Of a DNA stretch of 64,000 bases, positions 17,555 to 25,999 are shown one piece after another. Both the position numbers and the translations under genes were made by a program. Each line of letters starts with the position of its first letter. Position 1 is the stretch's first letter. Under the pieces are notes generated by a model that worked only from the letters and a program-made list of their open reading frames with translations, did no database searches and was not told the DNA's origin. The DNA is taken from the NCBI RefSeq assembly GCF_009668025.1, contig NZ_WJXZ01000009.1, forward strand, positions 248,001-312,000, read 5' to 3'. The stretch comes from Larkinella terrae. Lineage in GTDB: Bacteria; Bacteroidota; Bacteroidia; Cytophagales; Spirosomataceae.

Positions 17555-18186
17555 GGAATATCCATAAACTTGTGTGTTTGCAACGAAACCTGCCATTGCG
17601 GATGCTGTTTTACATACTCAACGATAAGAGGTAGCATTTCATTGGATCGACTCCACTCCGGCTGTAAAAACAGTTTGCAGTCGGGCCGGAGAGCCTCCAC
17701 AAACGACTCGGCGAATGCAAAATCGCTCCTGTTATAGATAATTACTTTCAGTTCGTGCGCCTTCCGAAAAATGTCCGGATTCGGTTCCTTGAATTTCTTG
17801 GGTGAAAAACAGATCCAGTCCCAGCTACCGCTTACGGGATAAACGCCGGAAGTTTCGATATTCGTTTTGAAACCCGCATTTTTTAGTGCCAGCGTTAGGT
17901 CGGTCAGATCGTGCATCAGCGGTTCTCCGCCCGTAATCACGGCCATCCGCCCGGGAAATTGCAGTGCTCCTTCAACGAGATCGTCAATTGCATATTTCGG
18001 ATGCGCATTTACATCCCAGGACTCCTTGACATCACACCAGTGACAGCCCACATCGCAGCCGCCGAGCCGGATAAAATAGGCAGCTTTTCCGGTATGCGAC
18101 CCTTCGCCCTGCAACGTGTAAAACGATTCCATAACGGGAAGTCGCCGTTCAATGACCTCAGTTTGTTGTTCGATTACTTGATTCAT
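17551..18186 (-). CDS. queE: 7-carboxy-7-deazaguanine synthase (queuosine pathway)
   Basis: A 211-residue radical-SAM enzyme that converts 6-carboxytetrahydropterin to 7-carboxy-7-deazaguanine, en route to queuosine in tRNA. The iron-sulfur cluster motif CX3CX2C is present as Cys44, Cys48 and Cys51 (LGGCDVGCHWCDV). The upstream SFYTLQGEGSHTGKAAYFIR binds substrate and SAM, and the ITGGEPLMHD motif follows. A TAACTTTG box (minus strand of 18191-18198) lies exactly four bases before the ATG, suggesting a leaderless message. Its stop overlaps the GTG start of the PorE-like gene, so the two may be translationally coupled although unrelated in function. Confidence 0.95.
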   Translation of the reverse strand: MNQVIEQQTEVIERRLPVMESFYTLQGEGSHTGKAAYFIRLGGCDVGCHWCDVKESWDVNAHPKYAIDDLVEGALQFPGRMAVITGGEPLMHDLTDLTLALKNAGFKTNIETSGVYPVSGSWDWICFSPKKFKEPNPDIFRKAHELKVIIYNRSDFAFAESFVEALRPDCKLFLQPEWSRSNEMLPLIVEYVKQHPQWQVSLQTHKFMDIP

Positions 18187-18190
18187 GGCG

Positions 18191-18198
18191 CAAAGTTA
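18191..18198 (-). promoter_or_regulatory. -7 box of queE, 4 nt before the start codon
   Basis: TAACTTTG on the minus strand matches TAnnTTTG. A start site about six bases further would fall on or next to the ATG at 18186. Confidence 0.55.
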
Positions 18199-18249
18199 CG
18201 GAATTTGCGGGCGATGGTTTATTTATTCCCACGGCTTTCGTCAGCCTTT

Positions 18250-19632
18250 ATGAAATACCGCCTATTTGCCTCCCTGGTTTTCGGTTTAGTATTGGCCGGA
18301 ATTTGTACTTTATTCATCAGCACCACGCCCGCTGTCGCACCATCAAAGCCCAACATCGTCTTCATAATTGCCGACGACCTCGGTTGGGGAGACCTATCCA
18401 GCTACGGAGCCACCGATCTGAAAACGCCACACATCGACAGCCTGCTGCGGGCCGGATTGCGGTTTACGCATTTCTACGCCAACAGCCCGGTTTGCTCACC
18501 GAGTCGGGCGGCTTTACTGTCGGGGCAATGGCCGGAGCGCGTGGGTGTTCCCGGCGTCATTCGCGACGTAGCGAGCGACAGTTGGGGCTATCTGGCTCCC
18601 GACAAACTGCTTCCCTCCTATTTGCAACAGGCTGGTTATCATACGGCTCTGGTTGGAAAATGGCACCTCGGACTGGAAACACCAAACACGCCAAACGAAC
18701 GCGGTTTTCAGGAATTTTACGGTTTTCTGGGCGACATGATGGACGATTATTACACCAAACGCCGGAACAACCATAATTTCATGCGCCACAATCGGCAGAT
18801 CATCGATCCACCGGGCCACGCAACGGATGTGTTCACGGACGGCGCCGTTACCTACCTGAATTCGCGCCGGGGAAATGCCAAACCGTTCTTTCTATACCTC
18901 GCCTATAACGCACCTCACAATCCGCTGCAACCACCCGCCGAATGGCTCGAGCAGGTTAAAAAGCGCGAACCAGCCATCGATCCGACGCGGGCCAAACTTG
19001 TGGCCCTAATCGAACACATGGACGCTAACATCGGAAGATTGCTGGCAACATTGAAAAAAAACCGCCAGTTGGAAAATACCCTGATCGTTTTTACGAGCGA
19101 CAACGGCGGCTGGGGACCGGGCAAAGCCAACAACGGCCCGCACCGGTCGTTCAAAGGAACGATGTACGAAGGCGGGATTCTGATTCCGGCGGGCGTTGCC
19201 TGGGCGGGTCATATTCAGCCGGGCCGCGTCTCGAATGAACCGCTGCAATTGAGCGACTGGATGCCAACCTTCCTGGAAATAACCGGACAGAAAATCACTA
19301 CAACTATCGACGGAAAATCATTCCTAACGGTGTTAAACACAAATTTAAGCAACGATCCATCTTCGGTTTTCAGACAACGACCTCTCTTTTTCATCCGCAG
19401 GGAAGGAACCGACGCTTTCAAGGGGCTGACTACACAGGCAGTCCGGCTCGGCGACTGGAAACTGCTCCAAGCCAATCCGTTCTCCCCTTATGAACTGTAT
19501 AATCTGAAAGATGACCCGAAAGAAACAACCAATCTGGCTGGCCAGGAAAAAGCAAAAGCGAATGAGCTAACCCTTTTATTGATGAACCAAATCCAGGAAA
19601 GCGGGTCCGTGCCGTGGCAGAAAGGAAAATAA
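18250..19632 (+). CDS. Secreted sulfatase (arylsulfatase family)
   Basis: A 460-residue exported sulfatase that cleaves sulfate esters. Starting at MKYRLFASLV (18250) gives a clean signal peptide; longer in-frame extensions overlap queE on the other strand and are rejected. Metal ligands Asp42 and Asp43 lie in IVFIIADDLGWGD. The formylglycine motif is CSPSR with Cys82, followed by AALLSGQ. The HTALVGKWHLG motif and the NAPHNPLQPP and TSDNGGWG segments complete the active site. CxPSR is the type matured by formylglycine-generating enzyme or anSME. Substrate cannot be told; carbohydrate or aryl sulfates are usual. It is followed 65 bp downstream by an unrelated GIN-domain gene and is divergent from queE. 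Confidence 0.94.
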   Translation: MKYRLFASLVFGLVLAGICTLFISTTPAVAPSKPNIVFIIADDLGWGDLSSYGATDLKTPHIDSLLRAGLRFTHFYANSPVCSPSRAALLSGQWPERVGVPGVIRDVASDSWGYLAPDKLLPSYLQQAGYHTALVGKWHLGLETPNTPNERGFQEFYGFLGDMMDDYYTKRRNNHNFMRHNRQIIDPPGHATDVFTDGAVTYLNSRRGNAKPFFLYLAYNAPHNPLQPPAEWLEQVKKREPAIDPTRAKLVALIEHMDANIGRLLATLKKNRQLENTLIVFTSDNGGWGPGKANNGPHRSFKGTMYEGGILIPAGVAWAGHIQPGRVSNEPLQLSDWMPTFLEITGQKITTTIDGKSFLTVLNTNLSNDPSSVFRQRPLFFIRREGTDAFKGLTTQAVRLGDWKLLQANPFSPYELYNLKDDPKETTNLAGQEKAKANELTLLLMNQIQESGSVPWQKGK

Positions 19633-19697
19633 ACAATGGTGCAACTTTCCACTTTCGGATCGCATCTTGTTACCAGAAATCGCAATCATCATCCACC

Positions 19698-20390
19698 ATG
19701 CAACGCAAATCCTTTTTATTAACGGCACTGCTTTTCACTATGTTTTTCGGAAAATCCGGAGCGCAGTCGGTTACGAAGCAATTCAGAATCAAATCGTTCG
19801 ATCGCATCGACGTAGCCAACGCCATCGACATCGAAATCCGGAAAGGCAGCTTTGACATTGTTGCCGACCTGTCGCCGGGTGAAACCGAATATCTTTCGGT
19901 TAAAAGCGAGAACGGTGTTCTCGTCGCCCGGTTCAACCGACCGTCGGGCAACTGGATTCCGGGGAAAAACCGCAAATCACCCCGGCTGATTGTCACGATG
20001 CCCGCCCTGCGGGGTATCACTCTTTCCGGGGCATCGGACGGCGATGTGAATGATTCATTCGACACGGAGGAACTCGATATCGCTCTGTCGGGAGCCGCCG
20101 ACCTGTCGATGAAAGATATTACCGCCAACCGCATCCGGCTGAAAGCATCCGGCGCGTCGGATACCAAATTGAGCGGCCGAACCAAACTGCTCGACGTGGA
20201 TATTTCGGGAGCCTCGGATTTGAAGGCCTACGACCTCACGGCGGCCGAAGCGGTTATCCGAGCATCGGGAGCGAGTGATGCGGCTGTAACCGTAACGAAG
20301 CGGCTGGAAAAAAACACGCGCGGTGGTGCCGACGTTTCGCACCGGGGAAACCCGCAAACGGTGATTTCCAACCAGAAAAAGGACGACTAA
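19698..20390 (+). CDS. Secreted GIN-domain (DUF2807) protein
   Basis: A 230-residue exported protein with signal peptide MQRKSFLLTALLFTMFFGKSGA. The mature part is a right-handed beta-helix-like GIN domain: FRIKSFDRIDVANAIDIEIRKG, then ITLSGASDGDV, LDIALSGAADLSM, IRLKASGASDTKL and LDVDISGASDLKA. These are regular rungs repeating the SGASD motif. Such putative autotransporter-adhesin-head proteins are common in Bacteroidota envelopes; the function is unknown. The start at 19698 is chosen because it opens directly into the signal peptide. Its stop overlaps the stop of the convergent ABC ATPase by four bases. Confidence 0.9.
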   Translation: MQRKSFLLTALLFTMFFGKSGAQSVTKQFRIKSFDRIDVANAIDIEIRKGSFDIVADLSPGETEYLSVKSENGVLVARFNRPSGNWIPGKNRKSPRLIVTMPALRGITLSGASDGDVNDSFDTEELDIALSGAADLSMKDITANRIRLKASGASDTKLSGRTKLLDVDISGASDLKAYDLTAAEAVIRASGASDAAVTVTKRLEKNTRGGADVSHRGNPQTVISNQKKDD

Positions 20391-21391
20391 GTGGCGGAAC
20401 CGCGCATCCAGTGTACGGCATCGGGGGCCATTTCCAGCCCAACCAGTTGCCCCACTTTGATTTTTTCGCTGGAAGGCGCCAGAAACGTCAGATTGACAAA
20501 CCGGTTCATTTCGACTTCTACTTCAATAAAAGCCCCTTTAAAAAACACGTTCCGGACGGTGCCGCCGAAGCGCCCGCGATCAGACAGTCGGATCTGTTCG
20601 GGGCGCACACAGGCCAGCGCGTTCGGCTGGTACGCGTGAATAATGCCCATCAACGGCAGGTGTTTGGCCCGAATCAGGTTGGCGGGGCCGGTCATTTGGG
20701 CCACATACGCATTATACGGTCGGCGGTAAACATCCATCGGAGCACCCATCTGAACCAATTGCCCATCCTGCAAAATACCAATGCGGTTCGGGATCGAAAG
20801 CGCGTCGGTTGAATCGTGGGTCACAAACAGGCAGGCGGTTTTTTCGTGACGCACCAGATCGAGCAGCATGCTGCGAATCAATTCACGGTTCGGCAAATCG
20901 AGGTGACTGAACGGTTCATCGAGTAACAACACGGCCGGTTTTTCAGCGATGGCGCGGGCAATGGCCGTCCGTTGTTTTTCACCACCCGAGACCTGGCGCG
21001 GCAACCGGTGCTGCACCGACTCGAGTCGACACAGATTGATCAATTGATCAATGCGGAAATCCTGGTACCGTTTTTCGTAGAATCGCAGCGAATAGGCAAT
21101 ATTTTCGCGGACCGATACATTGGGCATCAACTGGTATTCCTGATGAACCAGTTTGATGTGTGGATTTCCAGGAACCAGTTGCTCCGAAGGTCCCTTAACT
21201 CGTTCATTATTAAGTTTAACAATGCCTTCGGTGGCGTCGGTCAGGCCTGCCAGGAGGTTCAGCATCGTACTTTTTCCCGAGCCGCTCGCTCCGACCAACC
21301 CCACAACCTCGCCCGGTTTTATAGCCAGCGAAACGCCACGAACGGCCGTAACATCCCCAAAAGATTTTACAAGTTGGATAGACTCAAGCAA
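20387..21391 (-). CDS. Orphan ABC transporter ATP-binding protein (CysA/PotA type)
   Basis: A 334-residue ATPase subunit. Walker A GASGSGKST at 34-42, Q-loop region VHQEYQLMPNVS, signature VSGGEKQRTAIARAIA, Walker B AVLLLDEPFSHLD, and the H-loop ACLFVTHDS. The last 90 residues form a TOBE-like regulatory domain (ALACVRPEQIRLSDRGRFGG, MNRFVNLTFLAPSS), as in importers for sulfate, iron(III), spermidine or molybdate. No permease or binding-protein gene is adjacent, so the substrate is unknown and the partners are encoded elsewhere. The only start seen is a TTG at 21391; no in-frame ATG exists before the Walker A motif. The gene ends inside the stop region of the convergent GIN gene. Confidence 0.88.
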   Translation of the reverse strand: MLESIQLVKSFGDVTAVRGVSLAIKPGEVVGLVGASGSGKSTMLNLLAGLTDATEGIVKLNNERVKGPSEQLVPGNPHIKLVHQEYQLMPNVSVRENIAYSLRFYEKRYQDFRIDQLINLCRLESVQHRLPRQVSGGEKQRTAIARAIAEKPAVLLLDEPFSHLDLPNRELIRSMLLDLVRHEKTACLFVTHDSTDALSIPNRIGILQDGQLVQMGAPMDVYRRPYNAYVAQMTGPANLIRAKHLPLMGIIHAYQPNALACVRPEQIRLSDRGRFGGTVRNVFFKGAFIEVEVEMNRFVNLTFLAPSSEKIKVGQLVGLEMAPDAVHWMRGSAT

Positions 21392-21585
21392 TTGAAATTG
21401 ACCTTTTACTGTGCGTGTAACTAACTAATCAACAACCGTTTACCTAATAAATAACCGGAAAACATCTTTGCCGATGTTGTAAAATTAACTAATTACAGCA
21501 ACAACCCACCGATAAAATGGTCGCTTTTTGATAATAATAATACGAACAAAATTTGCATGAAAAAACGGCCATTTTTTAATGAAGC

Positions 21586-22686
21586 TTATCGTTTTCCAAG
21601 CCAGTAAAAGAACAGGACGAGCAAAAGAAAGGCAATGACGACGAGCGCAATTTTCCAGGCCGATTTGGGCCGTTCACCGGCAATCTGCCCGGTTTGCCCA
21701 TTGACCAAAAACCGGTATTGCTTGCCGTTATAGAGATACATACAAATCCAGAGTGGTAACAAAATGTGTTTGAACGTCTGGTTGGTCAGCGTGGTATCGA
21801 CGTTCAGGTTGCGCTGCGTATCTCCGCCCATTTGTGAAGCGCAGGCGTTTTCCTCACGGTTTCGGATCTGCTCCTCGGCTTTCCGGGCGCTTTCCTGCAA
21901 ATCGATGCTGTAGACCTCGGCTTCCCAACCAAGCAAAATGCGTGGGTCATAATCCACCACTTCCTGCAAATCGTAGCGGCTGGCTTCCTGCACCTGGCTT
22001 TCCTGCTGCGACAATTTTCGGGATGCCATTTCGAGCATATCGTCGTAAAAAGCCTGATGCGAACCGCTGCGGTATTCCCACCGGACCCGTTGCTGCTGCT
22101 GCGTGACCATCTTCCCGCTCGAATCCCGCACCTGCACCGGCACGTAATAATAAAAACCGGCCTCGCCCGAATACTCTGAATAAGCCTGCGCATCGAACGT
22201 CCAGAACGGAATGTAAATCCCGTGCAGGTTGTCGAGCATGGCACCTGCGGCCAGATCCGACGGAGCCAGCCAGCTATCGCCTACCCAGCTCTTGAACCGC
22301 TGCAATGCCTGCTCTTTCGAAATTCGGAACGGCAGCAAACCGGCCGGTTCGATCAAGCGGGTTTTCTGGGCGTCGGGATTGACGTTTTTGGAATTGCAGA
22401 ATGCGCAGGTAATGGTGGGGGTGTCGTAATTAACCGTCGTTTTGGCCCCGCAATTCTGGCAGGTAAACAGTCGTTTTTCCTCCGTCGGCGCGTTGGGCAA
22501 CTGACGATCCTCTACCCGAAATGAAAGCGGATTTTCGTGTAAGTTATTCTTCGTGAACGCAATAGCTTCGGTATTGCCGCAGTAATCGCAGCTCAGTTTT
22601 TGCTTCTCTGCCGAAAATTTTAACTGCGCACCACAGGTTTTGCACGGTGCCCGGACCACATCGGAAAGTTCGGAGGGTGACTGCAT
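21586..22686 (-). CDS. YdjG-like zinc-ribbon membrane protein
   Basis: A 366-residue protein with two N-terminal zinc ribbons: CKTCGAQLKFSAEKQKLSCDYCG (Cys pairs at about 15/18 and 33/36) and FTCQNCGAKTTVNYDTPTITCAFC (about 75-98). The middle region (LLPFRISKEQALQRFKSWVG, IYIPFWTFDAQAYSEYSGEAG) is a beta-rich domain. It ends in a single transmembrane helix (IALVVIAFLLLVLFFYWLG) with a short cytoplasmic tail. This layout resembles Bacillus subtilis YdjG, which works with the SPFH protein YdjI to anchor a PspA homologue at the membrane. The SPFH gene lies immediately upstream on the same strand (85-bp gap), supporting that reading; no pspA is present in the window. Confidence 0.85.
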   Translation of the reverse strand: MQSPSELSDVVRAPCKTCGAQLKFSAEKQKLSCDYCGNTEAIAFTKNNLHENPLSFRVEDRQLPNAPTEEKRLFTCQNCGAKTTVNYDTPTITCAFCNSKNVNPDAQKTRLIEPAGLLPFRISKEQALQRFKSWVGDSWLAPSDLAAGAMLDNLHGIYIPFWTFDAQAYSEYSGEAGFYYYVPVQVRDSSGKMVTQQQQRVRWEYRSGSHQAFYDDMLEMASRKLSQQESQVQEASRYDLQEVVDYDPRILLGWEAEVYSIDLQESARKAEEQIRNREENACASQMGGDTQRNLNVDTTLTNQTFKHILLPLWICMYLYNGKQYRFLVNGQTGQIAGERPKSAWKIALVVIAFLLLVLFFYWLGKR

Positions 22687-22771
22687 GGGAGAAAAAGGGA
22701 GGTGGACGGAAAAAGGAGCAGAAAGAAGTAGGGCGGTTTTCCTCCGGCTTCATTCTGCCTCCCTCCTGCTG

Positions 22772-23755
22772 TTATAAACGGGCTAACAAATCGGCTTTTT
22801 TGGCATTGAATTCCTCGTCGGTCAGAATACCGGCGGCTTTCAGTTCGCCCAGTTGCTTGAGCAGATTCATGACCTCGGTTTTGTCCTCTTTTGGTGCCTG
22901 CTGCGGAGCATTGGCCGCGTTGGTGTTCTGCATGAAATTGCCCAAACCGCCCAGCAACACGGCCGAGCCACCAGCTCCCCCGTTTTCGGCGGCATCTTCC
23001 AGCGCAACACCGGCCTGAAACTGCTGAAAACGAGCCATATCACCCACCATATTCATCTGCGTCGTTTTGTCGAGGAAGGCTTCGACTTCGGGCGGCAGAC
23101 TCGTATTTTCGACGTAAAACTTCGTCAATTCCAGCCCGTAGCCCGTAAAATCGGACTGGAGCAGGGGCAATAATTTGTCGCCGATTTCCTTGTAATTCCG
23201 GGATAAATCATAAACCGAGATTCCGGCTTCGGCGATTGTATCCGTAAAATTAGTTACAATGGCCGACCGCAACTGGTCTTCGACGTCGCTGATGCGGACG
23301 ATGGGCGTGGTTCCGGCGAATTCCTTAATGAATTTTCCGGCATCGGCTACCCGCAGGGCAAACACCCCGAACGCCCGAACACGCACCTGTTTCAGTTCGG
23401 GATCGCGCACAATGAACGGGTTTTGCGTTCCCCATTTCAGGTTGGTGAACTGCTTGGTCGAGACAAAATAAATATCGACTTTGAACGGCGACTCAAAACC
23501 CATCTTCCACGACCGCAATGTGGTCATAATCGGCATGTTCTGGGTAGTCAGTTCGTAGCGACCCGGCTGATACACATCGGCAATCCGGCCTTCGTTCATA
23601 AAAACCGCCACCTGCGACTCGCGAACGGTCAGTTGCGCCCCGTACTTGATGTTGTTGCCGTTGTCCGGAAACTTCCAGATAACCGTATCGTTCGAGTTGT
23701 CGACCCAGTCGATAACCTCGATAAACTCATTTCGGATGAAGTCAAAAAGTCCCAT
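22772..23755 (-). CDS. SPFH-domain protein with C-terminal SHOCT motif (YdjI-like)
   Basis: A 327-residue protein. The N-terminus MGLFDFIRNEFIEVIDW is followed by the SPFH/band-7 region (about 20-215: LTVRESQVAVFMNEG, FTNLKWGTQNPFIVRDPELKQVRVRAFG, NYKEIGDKLLPLLQSDFTGYG). A Gly/Ala/Gln-rich spacer follows. The last 35 residues form a SHOCT domain (LKQLGELKAAGILTDEEFNAKK). No N-terminal transmembrane helix is seen; like YdjI it is probably recruited to membranes by its partner. SPFH proteins build membrane-associated ring assemblies. It is the first gene of a two-gene unit with the zinc-ribbon protein and probably takes part in membrane-stress response. Confidence 0.9.
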   Translation of the reverse strand: MGLFDFIRNEFIEVIDWVDNSNDTVIWKFPDNGNNIKYGAQLTVRESQVAVFMNEGRIADVYQPGRYELTTQNMPIMTTLRSWKMGFESPFKVDIYFVSTKQFTNLKWGTQNPFIVRDPELKQVRVRAFGVFALRVADAGKFIKEFAGTTPIVRISDVEDQLRSAIVTNFTDTIAEAGISVYDLSRNYKEIGDKLLPLLQSDFTGYGLELTKFYVENTSLPPEVEAFLDKTTQMNMVGDMARFQQFQAGVALEDAAENGGAGGSAVLLGGLGNFMQNTNAANAPQQAPKEDKTEVMNLLKQLGELKAAGILTDEEFNAKKADLLARL

Positions 23756-23941
23756 GTTTAGTCTTCGACAGCCTGTGCCGTCGGGTTTCGGTGTAGTGAA
23801 GAATTACCCGCCCAATTCTACGCAAAAAATACGAACCTGCGCGAAATCGTATTTTTAAACGGTTGAAAAATTAGTCCAGAAGTACGTATTCCGGTAACGA
23901 CGGTGTCCGCCCCTTCTGACGACGGGCCTTCGATCGTATTT

Positions 23942-24469
23942 TCAGACGTTGAAACGGGGGTTAAACCAGGCCATCGGAATGTCGGCTTCAAACGCCCCGG
24001 TTTTGGTGTCGATCCGCTTTTCAAACCGTCCTTCAATCGTAAAACCGATCTTCAGATAAAAATCAATGGCTTTTTTATTGCTTTCGCGCGCAATCAGTTC
24101 AATACGTAAAATGTCCGTTCGGAACTCTTCAACGTGTTTTAACAGATCGACAAAAAGCAACCTCCCCAATCCCTGACCCTGAAAACCGGGGTGAACCACG
24201 ATCGTCAACTCCGACAACACGTGCTTAAAAACCCGGGGTTCCAACAAATAACAATGCGCTTCCGCAATCAAAATCCTGTTGTCGTTTGGGTCTTCAACGA
24301 CCAGCGAAACTCCGTTTTTGAGGGATTTTTGCAGATTGGCAGCCACATAGGCCGGTGAAATCTCATCGGCTTCCCGCGCGATTCCGCCGGGAATTTTTGC
24401 CACCTCCCGGTATAAATCGAAAATGGCGGCTTCGTCTGTCAATCGGGCAAACCGGGTTCTGTAGTTCAT
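23942..24469 (-). CDS. GNAT-family N-acetyltransferase
   Basis: A 175-residue acetyltransferase. The acetyl-CoA-binding motif A is clear: ELTIVVHPGFQGQGLGRLLFVDLL, with the Q/RxxGxG loop GQGLG. It is followed by the ESNKKAIDFYLKIGFTIEGRFEKR segment typical of RimI/PaiA-type enzymes. The substrate is unknown. The ATG directly follows the stop codon of the sulfatase (TAAATG), so it is in an operon with it, probably without functional linkage. Confidence 0.88.
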   Translation of the reverse strand: MNYRTRFARLTDEAAIFDLYREVAKIPGGIAREADEISPAYVAANLQKSLKNGVSLVVEDPNDNRILIAEAHCYLLEPRVFKHVLSELTIVVHPGFQGQGLGRLLFVDLLKHVEEFRTDILRIELIARESNKKAIDFYLKIGFTIEGRFEKRIDTKTGAFEADIPMAWFNPRFNV

Positions 24470-25837
24470 TTATTTAAAGCGCTCTTTTAATTGGCTGGAA
24501 TCGGCCACCGTTTTTGTTCGCCAGTTTCGCAGTTGCGTCAGCATTTCAGCCCGCTTTTCCGGTACGGATGTCGACAGATCGTTTTTTTCACTCAGATCGT
24601 CGGAGAGGTTAAAAAGCTCAATCTGGCCCGTATCGAAATATTCGATCAGTTTAAAGTCGCCACTTCGAATAGCTCCAGCGGAGCGGCCACCCAGAAAATG
24701 CGGTTTCGGCAACGGATAATGCCAGTAAAGCGTTCGGGCCTGCGGTATTGCGGTTCCTTTCAAAACTGCGGCAAAACTAAGGCCGTCCAGTACCTGATTT
24801 TTGGGCGGTTTGATGGCAATAATTTCCAGCAGAGTCGGGTAAATATCCAGGGTATTGATCACCTGTGAGGAAACCGATCCCGCCTTGATTTGAGCGGGCC
24901 AGTTGGCGATAAAAGCTTCCCGAATGCCACCCTCGTACAGCTCCGATTTTCCACCCCGCAACGGCGCATTGGTGGTAACATTAAGTTCACCCCCGTTGTC
25001 CGATGTGAAAAGAATCAGGGTATTTTCCCGCAGCCCGAGGTCTTCCAGGGTTTGAACTATCCGGCCCACGCCATCGTCGATGCTTTCGAGCATGGCCGCC
25101 AACTGCGGGTTATTTAGTTTTGTGCCTGCGCCGGTTTTCTGCTGATATTTGGCCGATATATCCGGTTTTCCGGCCAGTTTCGTATGCACGGCGTAGTGCG
25201 ACAGGTACAGAAAAAACGGTTTTGCGGAGCTTCGTTTGATGAAATCTACCGCTTCCTGATTCAGGCGGTCGGTCAGGTATTCATTTTCGGTTTTGGCCGG
25301 AACGTCGGGCATGAAGAAATACGGGTGAAAATAGTCGCCGTTCGCGATGTAACCGGTTTCCGAACAAATCACCTCATCCCAGCCGTGTTTGGCGGGCTCG
25401 CCTTTTTTCTTCGTATAATCGCCCGTCAGGTGCCATTTGCCAATCAAACCGGTATGATAGCCCTTCGTTTTCAATTGTTCGTTGATCGTGAGGTAGTTGG
25501 GCGACAGAAATTTTTCGTCTCTGGCGTCCAGATAATCCGTAATGCCCACGCGGGCCGGGTGCTGGCCGGTCATCAGCGCAATGCGGGTTGGCGTACAAAC
25601 CGGGGCAGTGGCGTAGGCCTGCGTAAACCGCATCCCACCGGCCGCCAGGCGATCCAGATGCGGGGTTTCATTGAAGCGATTGCCGTAACAACCCAGCTCA
25701 CTCCAGCCTAGATCGTCAGCCAGAATGATAATGATGTTGGGTGAAGATCCCGGTTTTGCTTTTTGGGCAAAACCCAAAACCGCATCCAGGCAAAAAAAGA
25801 AGCTTAAAATAAAGCCACTAAAACCGATTTTCGTCAT
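24470..25837 (-). CDS. Secreted sulfatase (CTPTR-type)
   Basis: A 455-residue exported sulfatase with signal peptide (SGFILSFFFCLDAVLGFAQ). Metal-binding Asp41 and Asp42 lie in NIIIILADDLGWSE, and the formylglycine motif is CTPTR with Cys81, followed by IALMTGQHPARVGI. Other active-site segments are GLIGKWHLTGDYTKK, FFLYLSHYAVHTKL and FTSDNGGELN. Members of this group often act on sulfated polysaccharides such as algal or host glycans; the actual substrate is not determined. It is a second sulfatase 6 kb from the first (18250), with clearly different sequence, so the two are not a recent duplication. It shares an operon with the downstream GNAT gene. Confidence 0.94.
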   Translation of the reverse strand: MTKIGFSGFILSFFFCLDAVLGFAQKAKPGSSPNIIIILADDLGWSELGCYGNRFNETPHLDRLAAGGMRFTQAYATAPVCTPTRIALMTGQHPARVGITDYLDARDEKFLSPNYLTINEQLKTKGYHTGLIGKWHLTGDYTKKKGEPAKHGWDEVICSETGYIANGDYFHPYFFMPDVPAKTENEYLTDRLNQEAVDFIKRSSAKPFFLYLSHYAVHTKLAGKPDISAKYQQKTGAGTKLNNPQLAAMLESIDDGVGRIVQTLEDLGLRENTLILFTSDNGGELNVTTNAPLRGGKSELYEGGIREAFIANWPAQIKAGSVSSQVINTLDIYPTLLEIIAIKPPKNQVLDGLSFAAVLKGTAIPQARTLYWHYPLPKPHFLGGRSAGAIRSGDFKLIEYFDTGQIELFNLSDDLSEKNDLSTSVPEKRAEMLTQLRNWRTKTVADSSQLKERFK

Positions 25838-25879
25838 GCGACGAACCTAAAGCATTTGCCTCAGAAATCCAAGAACAGG

Positions 25880-25927
25880 AAAACCAGCGTTTATTTCCCG
25901 GTAATTCCGACGAAATAAACGCTGGTT
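25880..25927 (-). terminator. Terminator downstream of the JmjC-like gene
   Basis: Perfect 17-bp arms (AAACCAGCGTTTATTTC and its inverse) with a short loop and a T-run, between two genes on the same strand. Confidence 0.8.
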
Positions 25928-25999
25928 TTTACTGGTAATCAGCGAATGAAAAGCGATTTAAAGGGAAATCCGGTCGCAAAAAACCGGTTCAATCAGGTA

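Noticed and set aside
17911..18249. Long N-terminal extension of the first sulfatase overlapping queE on the other strand
   Set aside because: It has no signal-peptide-like start, overlaps queE's coding region, and a good start with signal peptide is present at 18250.
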